Assembly: GCA_903905455.1 (NCBI GenBank)
Contig: CAIVGN010000134.1
Location: forward strand, 26,504 to 90,503
From: an uncultured Archangium sp.
GTDB lineage: Bacteria > Myxococcota > Myxococcia > Myxococcales > Myxococcaceae
Length of the DNA stretch: 64,000 bases
Direction: 5' to 3'
Shown in pieces: positions 53,738 to 62,186 of this stretch (position 1 is the first letter of the stretch; the number at the start of each line of letters is the position of its first letter). Made by a program: the position numbers and the translations under genes. Under the pieces are notes generated by a model that did not search any database, was not told the origin of the DNA, and saw only the letters and a program-made list of their open reading frames with translations.

Positions 53738-55892
53738 CCCCTGGGTGGCGTTGGTCCTCCTGGCCTCCACCCTCAGCTTTGCCGCCCCGCCCTCCCTCAA
53801 GCTCTGGCACGGCTACCGTGGTGGAGAAGAGCAGGCCATCGAGCAGGCCGCGAAGGCCTTCACCGCCGCCACCGGGACGCAGGTCGAGATCCTCGCGGTG
53901 CCCTACGACGCGCTGAGCTCGAAGCTCACCTCGGCGATCCCCCACGAGGCGGGCCCCGACGTCTTCATCTTCGCCCACGAGCGGCTGCGGCAGTTTCACC
54001 GCATGAAGATCGTCGCGCCCTCGGGCCCGGGGCTCGAGCCGTCGAAGTACTTGAAGCCCGCGGTCGACGCGCTGGAGCTCGACGGCAAGTTCTACGGCTA
54101 TCCCCTGTCCATCAAGTGCCTCGCGTTGTTCATGCGCGACGACCGGGGGCTGACCGCGCCGACCACCACCGACGCGCTCGAGGCGCAGCTCACCGCCGCC
54201 TCGAACCCCGCGAAGAACGAGTTCGGGCTGGCCTACGAGGCGGGCGACTTCTACTTCCACGCGCCGATCCTCTTCGGCTTCGGAGGCCAGCTCTTCGACG
54301 CCCAGGGCCGCGCGCAGTTCGAGACCCCGGCGATGGAGAAGTCGCTGGCGTGGGTGAAGTCGCTTCAGGACCGGCACCTGATGCCCCAGGAGGCGTCGGG
54401 CGCGCTGGTGAAGACGCTGTTCAATGAGAACCGGACGGCGATGGTCATCTCCGGGCCGTGGTTCACCGGGGAGATCGATCCGGGGGTGAAGTACTCGATC
54501 CACCCGCTGCCGATGGTGAGCGAGACGGGGCTGCCGATGGCGCCGTTCCTCGGGGTCGAGGCCGCCTTCGTGTCGTCGCGCACCACGCAGCCCGAGGCCG
54601 CCGAGGCGCTGGCGAAGTTCCTCGCGGTCGGAGACGCGACGGTGATGCGCGTGATCACCGGCCGGCAGATCCCCGCGGAGCTCGCGGCCTACGAGAACGA
54701 AGCGGTGGCGAAGGACACGATGATCTCCGCCTTCCGCGCGGTGGCCGAGCGAGGCACCGCGACGCCGAACACCCTCGAGATGGCGCGCGTGTGGGAGCCG
54801 ATGAAGCTCGCCCTGCGCGCCGTGCTGCAAGGCGGCGTGTCCCCGCACGACGGTGGCCCGCTGGCCGGTCGTCGCTACCGCGCGCTCAACCGCGAAGCGC
54901 CCCCGACCACGAGTCCGGTGCCCTACGTCGTGGTGCTGGTGCTGGGCCTGGTGGCGTTGGTCACCTGGCAGTCTCGCAAGGCGAAGGGCAAGAGCTTCAA
55001 GCAGCGCTACCCCGAGGCAGGTCGCGGGTTGGCCTACGTCGCGCCGGCCGCCGCCGGGCTCGCGGTGCTGGTGGTGGTCCCCTTCGTGATCGGCCTGTCG
55101 CTGTCGCTCTTCCACCACGAGGCGGGCGAGTACTCGTTCGTGGGCCTGGCGAACTTCACCGACATCCTCACCTCGAAGGGCTACCGGATCACCGAGCCGC
55201 TCTCGTTCTACTTCACGCTGGTGGTGACCCTGTTGTGGACGCTGGCCAACGTGGTGCTGCACGTGAGCATCGGGCTGTTCCTGGCGATTCTCTTGAAGGA
55301 GCCGTTGCTCAAGCTGCGCGGCGTGTACCGGGTGCTGTTGATCGTGCCGTGGGCGGTGCCGAACTACATCACCGCGATGATGTGGAAGGGCATGTTCCAC
55401 CGGCAGTTCGGGGCCATCAACGCGATCCTCGGGATGTTCGGCATCGAGCCGGTGAGCTGGTTCGCGCAGTGGTCCACCGCCTTCGCGGCGAACGTGATCA
55501 CCAACACCTGGCTGGGCTTCCCCTTCATGATGGTGGTGTCGTTGGGCGCGCTGCAGTCGATCCCCACGGATCTCTACGAGGCGGCCGAGGTCGATGGGGC
55601 GTCGAAGTGGACGCAGTTCCGGCGCATCACCCTGCCCCTGCTCCGCCCCGCGCTGTTGCCGGCGATCATCCTGGGCAGCGTGTGGACCTTCAACATGTTC
55701 AACATCATCTACCTGGTCTCGGGCGGCGAGCCGGGTGGTGGCACCGACATCCTGGTGAGCGAGGCGTTCCGCTGGGCCTTCCAGCGCAACGAGCAGTACG
55801 GCTTCGCGGCGGCCTACTCGGTGTTGATCTTCTTCGTGCTCTTCGCCTGGTCCCAGGTGACGAAGCGCCTGTCGGGTGAGGAGCAGGCATGA
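53730..55892 (+). CDS. Fused sugar-binding protein and permease (MalE-MalF)
   Basis: This 720-residue protein joins two normally separate subunits. Residues 1-19 are a signal peptide (cleavage near FAA-P). About 22-385 form a family-1 solute-binding protein (LKLWHGYRGGEEQAIEQ, GYPLSIKCLALFMR, NENRTAMVISGPWFTGEI). A membrane helix (about 393-416) and basic linker follow. From about 434 comes a MalF-like permease with six hydrophobic segments and the EAA loop YEAAEVDGASKWTQFRR (about 617-635) that docks onto MalK. The reading frame is unbroken with even codon use, so it is a true fusion. It tethers the receptor to the translocator. GTG start overlaps the malK stop. Confidence 0.9.
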   Translation: MRSPWVALVLLASTLSFAAPPSLKLWHGYRGGEEQAIEQAAKAFTAATGTQVEILAVPYDALSSKLTSAIPHEAGPDVFIFAHERLRQFHRMKIVAPSGPGLEPSKYLKPAVDALELDGKFYGYPLSIKCLALFMRDDRGLTAPTTTDALEAQLTAASNPAKNEFGLAYEAGDFYFHAPILFGFGGQLFDAQGRAQFETPAMEKSLAWVKSLQDRHLMPQEASGALVKTLFNENRTAMVISGPWFTGEIDPGVKYSIHPLPMVSETGLPMAPFLGVEAAFVSSRTTQPEAAEALAKFLAVGDATVMRVITGRQIPAELAAYENEAVAKDTMISAFRAVAERGTATPNTLEMARVWEPMKLALRAVLQGGVSPHDGGPLAGRRYRALNREAPPTTSPVPYVVVLVLGLVALVTWQSRKAKGKSFKQRYPEAGRGLAYVAPAAAGLAVLVVVPFVIGLSLSLFHHEAGEYSFVGLANFTDILTSKGYRITEPLSFYFTLVVTLLWTLANVVLHVSIGLFLAILLKEPLLKLRGVYRVLLIVPWAVPNYITAMMWKGMFHRQFGAINAILGMFGIEPVSWFAQWSTAFAANVITNTWLGFPFMMVVSLGALQSIPTDLYEAAEVDGASKWTQFRRITLPLLRPALLPAIILGSVWTFNMFNIIYLVSGGEPGGGTDILVSEAFRWAFQRNEQYGFAAAYSVLIFFVLFAWSQVTKRLSGEEQA

Positions 55893-56743
55893 GCGCGCGG
55901 ACGATGCCCCGGTGGAAGATGTTCGCCCTGCACGCGGGGCTCTCGTTGACCTGCGCGGTGACGCTCTACCCGGTGCTGTGGGTGGTGAAGCTCGCGCTGT
56001 CTCCGACGCAGACGTTGTCCATGAGCGCGAACCCGTTCCCCGAGGCGATCACCCTCGATCACTTCCGTGACGTGCTCGGCTCGACCGATTCCCAGGGGCG
56101 CTGGCTGTTCGGACGGCAGTTGCTCTCGAGCCTCGTGGTGAGCGGCGCGACGACGCTGGTGGGGCTCTCGCTGGCGGTGACCGCGGCCTATTCGCTCTCG
56201 CGCTTCCGCTTCCCCGGCAAGCAGTCGGGCATGCAGTTGCTGCTCGTGACCCAGATGTTCCCGGCGACGCTGATGATGGTGCCGCTCTATTCCATCCTCC
56301 AGTGGCTGGGCCTGCTCGACTCGCTCGGGGGGCTGGTGCTGGTGTACGCGACCTCGTCGCTGCCGTTCTGCGTGTGGATGCTCAAGGGCTACTTCGACAC
56401 CATTCCCCGGGAGCTCGAAGAGGCCGCGATCATGGACGGCGCCACCCCGGGCCAGGTGTTCTGGAAGGTCGTGCTCCCGCTCGCGCGCCCAGCGCTGGCC
56501 GTCACCGCGCTCTTCAGCTTCATGCAGGCGTGGAACGAGTTCATTCTCGCGGCGACGCTGCTCAACGACGCCACGCGCTTCACCCTGCCGGTGGCGCTGC
56601 AGCGGTACGTCGGGGAGTACAAGACCGAGTGGGGCCATTTCGCCGCCGGGGCGCTGATCATCTCGGCGCCGGTGATGGCCCTCTTCTTCGCCCTGCAAAA
56701 ATTCCTCGTAGGCGGCCTGACCGCGGGTGCTGTGAAGGGCTGA
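55889..56743 (+). CDS. malG: MalG-type sugar ABC transporter permease
   Basis: The 284-residue inner-membrane protein has six predicted helices and the EAA loop EEAAIMDGATPGQVFWKVVLP. It partners the MalF half of the preceding fusion and MalK. It starts within the fusion stop codon (ATGA overlap), completing malK-malEF-malG. Confidence 0.94.
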   Translation: MSARTMPRWKMFALHAGLSLTCAVTLYPVLWVVKLALSPTQTLSMSANPFPEAITLDHFRDVLGSTDSQGRWLFGRQLLSSLVVSGATTLVGLSLAVTAAYSLSRFRFPGKQSGMQLLLVTQMFPATLMMVPLYSILQWLGLLDSLGGLVLVYATSSLPFCVWMLKGYFDTIPRELEEAAIMDGATPGQVFWKVVLPLARPALAVTALFSFMQAWNEFILAATLLNDATRFTLPVALQRYVGEYKTEWGHFAAGALIISAPVMALFFALQKFLVGGLTAGAVKG

Positions 56744-56776
56744 GTGCGGGTCGCGGTTGGGCTACAAGTCGCCCCC

Positions 56777-59536
56777 GTGAACACCCGCCTCGCTGCCCTC
56801 GCCACCGTGGTGCTGTTGACTGGTTGTCCCACGCCGACCCCGACGACGGATGGAGGCGCCACCGTCACGCCGGTGCTCACCTCGATCTCCCCCACCCGGG
56901 GCGCGGTGGCGGGCGGCACGACGGTCACCCTCAACGGCACCAACTTCGTCAGCGGCGCGACCGTGGCCTTCGGCGGCGTGATGGCCGCGGTGACCTTCGA
57001 GAGCGATCGCAAGGTGACGGCGGTGACGCCTCCGGGCGCCGCGGGCGTGGTGGCGGTGACCCTCACCAACCCCAACGCCAGGGCGACGACGCTCAACGCG
57101 GCGTTCACCTACGACGCGGCGATCACCGCCAAGAGCGTCTCCGAGGCGGTGCTGCAGAACCCCGCCGACGCGACGGACACCAGCGGCGCGGCGACGGTGA
57201 CGGTGGTGGTCGGCGCCCACGTGGAGGTGCCGACGGTCACCGCCGGTGCGGGCCAGGGCGCCGGGGTGCGTGCGCAGGTGGGCTTCAGCACCACGGTCGG
57301 CGCGACGCCGCTCTCGGCGGACTTCACGTGGACCGACTCGATGTACGTCGGCGACGTCGACGGTGCGGGCAGCGGCGACAAGGCGCGCGACTCGTACGCG
57401 GGCACCGTGTCGCTCCCGGCGCCGACCACCGGCGCGCAGGTCGTGTACTTCGTGGCGGCGCGCTTCTCCGTCGACGATGGGCAGAGCTGGACCATCGCGG
57501 ATCGGGACGGCGCGGCGAACGGGTCGACCACCACGCAGCTCTCGAAGGTCACGGTGATGAGCGCCTCGGTCGAGTGGTGCAAGCTGGGCGGGGAGATCGT
57601 CACCGCCGCGCCCACCGTCTCGCTGCGAGGCAACACCGCGGGCCCGGTGGTCTACGGCCAGGTGTTCAAGGCCGCGGTCACCACGACGACCGGCGCGGGC
57701 ACGGGCATCAAGGGGGCGCTGGGCTACGGCCCTGCGGGCTCCGACCCCTCGACGTGGACGTGGGTCGACGCGACCTTCAACACCGACACCGGCGGCGGCG
57801 CGAACGACGAGTTCCAGGCGATGCTCCCCAACCCGGGCGTGGGCACGTACAAGTTCGCCTTCCGCTTCAGCCACGCGAACGGCCCCTGGTCGTATTGCGA
57901 CGCCGATGGGCTCGCGAGCAACGGCTACACCGAGGACCAGGCCGGCACGCTCACCGTGCAGGGCATTGGCGTCGACTCGTGCAACCTCCAGTTCCCCACG
58001 GTGCTGTCGACCTGGGAAGGCCGCCCGAGCTCGCTCGTGTATGGCCGCGTCTTCGTGCAGGGGCTGACCGAGGCCGTGGGCGCGGGCGCGGGCATCGAGG
58101 GCGCGGTGGGCTACGGCGCGCCGGCCACGGCCCCGGGAGATCCCTCGTGGACCTGGTCTGCGCCGGCCACCTTCAACGTCGACGACATGGGCGGTGGCGA
58201 CGAGTACCAGGCCGCGATCAACGGGCCGGTCGCGGGCACCTATGCCTATGCGTACCGGTTCCGCGTGGCGGGCGGCGCGTGGACGTACTGCGACAAGAAC
58301 GGGTCGGCCGATGGCGTGCAGCAGGCGGAGCTCGGTGCCTTGACCGCGGCGCCCTTCGACGTCACCAACTGCTACCTCGAGAGCGCGAACTCGGCGCAGA
58401 GCGTGCTCCCCAACAGCAGCACCGCGGCGTACGGCATGGGCGTGACGGTGCCGACGCTGACTGACGCGGTGGGCCAGGGCGTGCCGCTCGCGGTGTCCCT
58501 CGGCTACGGCGCGGTGGGCACGGCGCCCTCCACGTGGACGACCTGGGCGGCGGCGACGTACGCGACGGACCTCGGGATGACGAGCGATCGGTACACGGCC
58601 ACCCTCACCTCGCCGGCGACGCCGAGCGCGTACGCGGTGGCGTTCAAGGTGCAGGTCGGTACGAAGCCGGCGGTGTACTGCGATCTCGATGGCTCGCAGA
58701 ACGGGTACCTGCCGGCGCAGTCGGGCCGCATGACCGTGGCGACCGCGTTGATCACCGCGTGCAAGCTGAACACGGTGTCGATGCCGGTCCCGGGCACGCT
58801 GCAGAGCGGCACCGGCATGGTCGTCACCGCGCGGGCCACCATCCCGGGCGCGAACGGCACCAGCGCCGCGGGGGCCGCCCCGAATCTCCGCGTGGAGATC
58901 GGCACCGGGCCGCAGGGCAGCAACGCCTCGACGAGCACCCTGTGGGGCTGGCAGAGCGCGACCTACGCGGCCGAGGCGAGCGGCGCCGACGAGTTCTCGC
59001 TCAAGGCCTTCCCTGCGTACACCGGGACCCGCGCGGTCGCGGCCCGCGCCTCGCTCGATGGCGTGAGCTGGACGTACTGCGATCTCAACGGCTCTGACGT
59101 CGGTGGCTACGAGGTGGCCCAGCAGTACGACGTGGCCGTCACCAACCACACGGACATCGGCTACTGCAACACGCAGTTCCCCGCGGCGGCGGACGGAGGG
59201 TCGACGATCTACGGGCAGGTGTACTCGGCCGGGCTCACGCCCAACGCCGCGACCCCGTTCATCGCGCAACTGGGCTTCGGCCCCGAGGAGCAGGACCCCG
59301 GTCTCGCGTGGACGTGGATTCCGGCGACGTTCTTCGTGATCCCCACCGCGGGGGGCGAGACCAACAACAACGAGTACCGCGCGACGTTGCCCACCACCGT
59401 CGATGCCGGCCTGCACTACGCGTACCGGTTCAGCCTCGATGGTGGCTCGTGGTGCTTCGGCGACCTGAGGACCTCGGGGGGATCGTCGGACGGGTTCTCG
59501 GGCGGGTCGAGCATCGGGCTCGTCACCACGCCGTAG
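56777..59536 (+). CDS. Large lipoprotein with IPT/TIG domain and about six tandem beta modules
   Basis: This 919-residue protein has lipobox LLTGC (Cys17). Residues about 31-115 form an IPT/TIG immunoglobulin-like domain (SISPTRGAVAGGTTVTLNGTNF). Then about six modules of 110-130 residues repeat. Each has VYGQVF-like and GAGxGIxGxLGYG strands, a WTWxxATF strand, and a close such as WTYCDLNG before the next. I do not recognise the module; the aromatic-rich pattern suggests carbohydrate binding (inference). GTG at 56777 gives a clean signal peptide; an earlier in-frame GTG at 56744 abuts malG and has AAGGG upstream. It follows malG and may be a surface glucan-binding partner. Confidence 0.8.
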   Translation: MNTRLAALATVVLLTGCPTPTPTTDGGATVTPVLTSISPTRGAVAGGTTVTLNGTNFVSGATVAFGGVMAAVTFESDRKVTAVTPPGAAGVVAVTLTNPNARATTLNAAFTYDAAITAKSVSEAVLQNPADATDTSGAATVTVVVGAHVEVPTVTAGAGQGAGVRAQVGFSTTVGATPLSADFTWTDSMYVGDVDGAGSGDKARDSYAGTVSLPAPTTGAQVVYFVAARFSVDDGQSWTIADRDGAANGSTTTQLSKVTVMSASVEWCKLGGEIVTAAPTVSLRGNTAGPVVYGQVFKAAVTTTTGAGTGIKGALGYGPAGSDPSTWTWVDATFNTDTGGGANDEFQAMLPNPGVGTYKFAFRFSHANGPWSYCDADGLASNGYTEDQAGTLTVQGIGVDSCNLQFPTVLSTWEGRPSSLVYGRVFVQGLTEAVGAGAGIEGAVGYGAPATAPGDPSWTWSAPATFNVDDMGGGDEYQAAINGPVAGTYAYAYRFRVAGGAWTYCDKNGSADGVQQAELGALTAAPFDVTNCYLESANSAQSVLPNSSTAAYGMGVTVPTLTDAVGQGVPLAVSLGYGAVGTAPSTWTTWAAATYATDLGMTSDRYTATLTSPATPSAYAVAFKVQVGTKPAVYCDLDGSQNGYLPAQSGRMTVATALITACKLNTVSMPVPGTLQSGTGMVVTARATIPGANGTSAAGAAPNLRVEIGTGPQGSNASTSTLWGWQSATYAAEASGADEFSLKAFPAYTGTRAVAARASLDGVSWTYCDLNGSDVGGYEVAQQYDVAVTNHTDIGYCNTQFPAAADGGSTIYGQVYSAGLTPNAATPFIAQLGFGPEEQDPGLAWTWIPATFFVIPTAGGETNNNEYRATLPTTVDAGLHYAYRFSLDGGSWCFGDLRTSGGSSDGFSGGSSIGLVTTP

Positions 59537-59585
59537 GCAGCATGACCCCAGGGGTCACACCCGCTGCGTAGCGTGCGCAGCTGAC

Positions 59586-60434
59586 ATGAACCTGATCTCA
59601 ATCGTAGTGCTGGTGCTCGCGGCTGGGCCCGATGCGGAGCTGTTCCGCGATCGCGGCGATGTCTTCGTTCGCGCGGGCACCGTGCAAGGGCTGAAGGTCG
59701 GCGCACAGGTCCCGGTGATGGGCGTGCGCATCGGGAACACCGACGAATACCGCACGGCGGGGCACGCCACGGTGCTCGAGGTATGGGCGGCCCTCTCGCG
59801 GGTCAGCCTCGATGCAGGGGCGCAGGCGAGCGTCTCGGTGCTGCCTGACGGGCAGTCCATCGGCGTGGTCGAACTGCCGGCCCCGCTGCCGAGCATCGCC
59901 CAGACGGTCGCGGAGCACTCGGCCCCGGACCATCACGGCTCCGTGTTCCTCGACCCGGCGGGCTTCCTCTTCTTCGGACCCAGCTTCGGCCTCGAGGTCG
60001 GCGGAGGTCGCTTCACGGGCTCGGTCTACGGACGGTGGCTCGACGCGGGCTTGCTGGGGAACGTCACGCTGTTGAGCACGGGGGACCGATTCCAGTTCTC
60101 ATTCGGTATCGGCGCGCGGGGGCGCTTCTATTTTGCGGACGGATTCGCCGGCGCCCATCTCGGCCTCGGGGTCGAGTGGCTGCGCAGCGTGGTCGACAAC
60201 TCGGTACTGCTGCTCACGATGACCACCAACTACCTGATCCCCCAGATCGAGGGTGGCTACCGCTGGGCCTGGAGCCACGTGTTCCTCGGCCTGAGCGCTT
60301 CGGCGGGTTACGCGGTGTTGCTGTTCTGGAGGACCGAGAACCTGCCCGGCGGCCACCTGGCCGCAGAGGTCGGGCCGAGCGTCGACCGGAGCTTCTACGG
60401 GGCGGCGAAGTTGGAGTTCGGGGTGTTCTTCTGA
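59586..60434 (+). CDS. Putative exported beta-barrel protein of unknown function
   Basis: The 282-residue protein has a hydrophobic start (MNLISIVVLVLAAG), an N-terminal beta domain (about 20-105) and a C-terminal half of alternating amphipathic strands that ends in FGVFF, as outer-membrane barrels often do. No family recognised. It is 49 nt downstream of the repeat lipoprotein on the same strand. Confidence 0.65.
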   Translation: MNLISIVVLVLAAGPDAELFRDRGDVFVRAGTVQGLKVGAQVPVMGVRIGNTDEYRTAGHATVLEVWAALSRVSLDAGAQASVSVLPDGQSIGVVELPAPLPSIAQTVAEHSAPDHHGSVFLDPAGFLFFGPSFGLEVGGGRFTGSVYGRWLDAGLLGNVTLLSTGDRFQFSFGIGARGRFYFADGFAGAHLGLGVEWLRSVVDNSVLLLTMTTNYLIPQIEGGYRWAWSHVFLGLSASAGYAVLLFWRTENLPGGHLAAEVGPSVDRSFYGAAKLEFGVFF

Positions 60435-60724
60435 GTGGTCAGGCCCACGCTGCCGCACCCACGAATCAGAGTCTCGCGATGCGATTTGCAGCATGGCCCC
60501 TGGCGCGGTGAACTCGAGAGCCGACCGCGAGCGAGACATGAGCGCCACGTTCAACTTGCCTGTGCACGCGCGGCTTCGACTCCGGGCCATTTCGAGGCCG
60601 AAGGTGGGGAGGAACATCCCTTCGTGGCGGTTGTCGTTGCGGCACCGTGCCAGTTGCTGATTCCCGCGGGACCGGCTTCTCAAGACGCACACGACGTCAA
60701 CTGCGGCAAGGCGAGGGAACGCTG
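60435..60724. other. Non-coding gap with no recognisable feature
   Basis: These 290 nt separate the barrel protein from the HEAT-like ORF. No RNA gene, clear promoter or terminator is seen. The stretch looks less GC-biased at third-position-like periodicity than its flanks and may be remnant DNA. Confidence 0.4.
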
Positions 60725-61609
60725 ATGACCCGTGGCTTGCTGGTCATGACGCTGTGCTCGGCGACATACGCCGCCGCAATCTGCCTGCGCACGCCGCCCG
60801 AGTGCGTCCCCGATGGTCCACTTCGCGCATCGTTTCTTGAAGTGCTCCAGCCGCCTTGCCACGACGTCCTCGGGGAAGTGAAGCCGGCGCGACCAGCAGA
60901 CCGAATGGATGTCTGGGTGCAAGAGCATGCCGCGACCGCCCTACCGTTCCTCGTTCGAGTAGCCGACGCGTGCGGCGCGAATGCATCTGCCGGCCGGGCG
61001 CTCAACGCGATGAGTCGGGTGGATTCTGCAGACGCGCGCACAGAACTCGAGCGAAGGCTGCAGTTGGCACGCGGTCCCTTTCGCTCCGAAGTGCTTCGCG
61101 CGGTGCTCGACCTGGCTGGCGAGCACGGTGACGGCCGCCTGGCGGAGCACGTGTTCGAAGCGCAGGACCCTTCGGAGCTATGGCTCCTCGTTGCCCGGGC
61201 GCTGGAGTTCGGAGGACCTGCGTCCACCGAGGCACTGCAAACGCATGCAGCAGGCGAGAGGAACGAAGCACTGCGCGCAGCGGAGCAGGAGTCGTCACTG
61301 CAACGTTCCGTTCCCGGCTCGGCGACGCGACCTCCCGCTGAGCGAGGTGACGAACAACGAGTACCGCGCGACGCTGCCCACCACCGTCGATGCAGGCCTG
61401 CGCTCACCGTACCGGTTCAGCCTGAAGGGTGGCTGGTGGCGCTTCGGCGACCTGAGGACGTCGGGCGGGTTCTCGGGCGGGTCGAGCCTCGGGCGCGTCA
61501 CCACGCCGTAGTCAGCCGCGACTGCCGAGCAACGCCGCGACCTCGATCGCCAGAGACGGGAACCGGAGCGGCCTCGCGAGATCGCCCCGCTTCAACGACT
61601 TGCGCTTGA
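60725..61609 (+). CDS. Exported HEAT-like helical protein with a chimeric C-terminus
   Basis: The ATG at 60725 has an AGGGA ribosome site and a signal-like start (MTRGLLVMTLCSATYAAA). Residues about 50-195 form paired helices in HEAT-like style (ARTELERRLQLARGPFRSEVLRAVLDLAG). From about residue 209 (nt 61350) the frame enters a duplicated fragment of the repeat-lipoprotein gene in the wrong phase and then runs antisense over the Uma2 remnant. The last about 85 residues are therefore not native. The gene is probably truncated or dead; the N-terminal 200 residues could still be made. Confidence 0.5.
   Translation: MTRGLLVMTLCSATYAAAICLRTPPECVPDGPLRASFLEVLQPPCHDVLGEVKPARPADRMDVWVQEHAATALPFLVRVADACGANASAGRALNAMSRVDSADARTELERRLQLARGPFRSEVLRAVLDLAGEHGDGRLAEHVFEAQDPSELWLLVARALEFGGPASTEALQTHAAGERNEALRAAEQESSLQRSVPGSATRPPAERGDEQRVPRDAAHHRRCRPALTVPVQPEGWLVALRRPEDVGRVLGRVEPRARHHAVVSRDCRATPRPRSPETGTGAASRDRPASTTCA
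61351..61511 (+). pseudogene. Duplicated 3' fragment of the 56777 repeat-lipoprotein gene
   Basis: Read in its own phase this segment encodes NNEYRATLPTTVDAGL, FGDLRTSGG, SGGSSLGRVTTP and a stop, matching the last about 55 residues of the 919-residue lipoprotein (59362-59536). The DNA is closely similar apart from point changes and one 12-nt deletion. It has no start of its own. It is the leftover 3' end of a second copy. Confidence 0.8.
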
Positions 61610-62004
61610 GGTAGCGGCGCGCGCGGGGCTGGGTGAAGACCTCGAGCCGCTGCGTCTTGAGGTTGAGCAGCCAGTACTCGGGCACCCGCGCCTCGGCGTA
61701 GAGCTGGGCCTTCACCTCGCGGTCGTAGCGAGCGCTGGTATCGGCCACCTCGATTGCCAGGTGCGCGTGCCCCAACTGCTCGATGGCATCGGGAGCGTGG
61801 GGTTCGACGATCAAAGACCAGGAGCTTGTTGATTCGCTGAATGGCACTCGCGTGCCCCACGCCCATCGCCGCCATCGCCACCACCTGCCCACGGATCAAC
61901 TCGACCCGCTCGCCCCGGAAAACGCCCAGCTCGGCCAGCCGTTGGTACTCGGCCACGGTCCAGTGTCGCGCCCTCTCGCTGACGAGTGACTCGAATCGAT
62001 CCAT
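61512..62004 (-). pseudogene. Broken Uma2-family (DUF820) nuclease-like gene
   Basis: From an ATG at 62004 one frame gives MDRFESL...WTVAEYQRLAELGVFRGERVELIRGQVVAMAAMG...INKLL, the normal Uma2 N-terminus. The matching second half lies in another frame: HLAIEVADTSARYDREVKAQLYAEARVPEYWLLNLKTQRLEV, ending AALLGSRG. The central 40-50 residues that normally link them are missing, so a deletion also shifted the frame near 61815. Uma2 proteins belong to the PD-(D/E)XK nuclease superfamily and are abundant accessory genes. Confidence 0.75.
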
Positions 62005-62105
62005 CGCGACGAACCCTAGCACCAGGGGTGGACACGCTGCCGGCATGGCACCGAGTCCGAGGGAGGAGTCGGGCTGTGCCGCGACGGTGCATGTCGCCAC
62101 GCGAA

Positions 62106-62151
62106 CCATGTTCCGGATCCACGCTGACCCGGCATTCGCCGCGGAACATGG
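62106..62151. repeat. 10-bp perfect inverted repeat with 26-nt spacer
   Basis: CCATGTTCCG (62106-62115) and CGGAACATGG (62142-62151) lie downstream of the 62187 gene and upstream of the Uma2 remnant. They may form a transcript hairpin ending the minus-strand repeat-protein mRNA. No transposase or target duplication is seen. Confidence 0.4.
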
Positions 62152-62186
62152 CCTCTCCACGAGTCCCGGCTCCGCCAACGAAACGC

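Noticed and set aside
60435..62186. Insertion sequence or integrated mobile element
   Set aside because: No transposase, integrase, terminal repeats or target duplication were found; a tandem duplication with deletion explains the remnants better.
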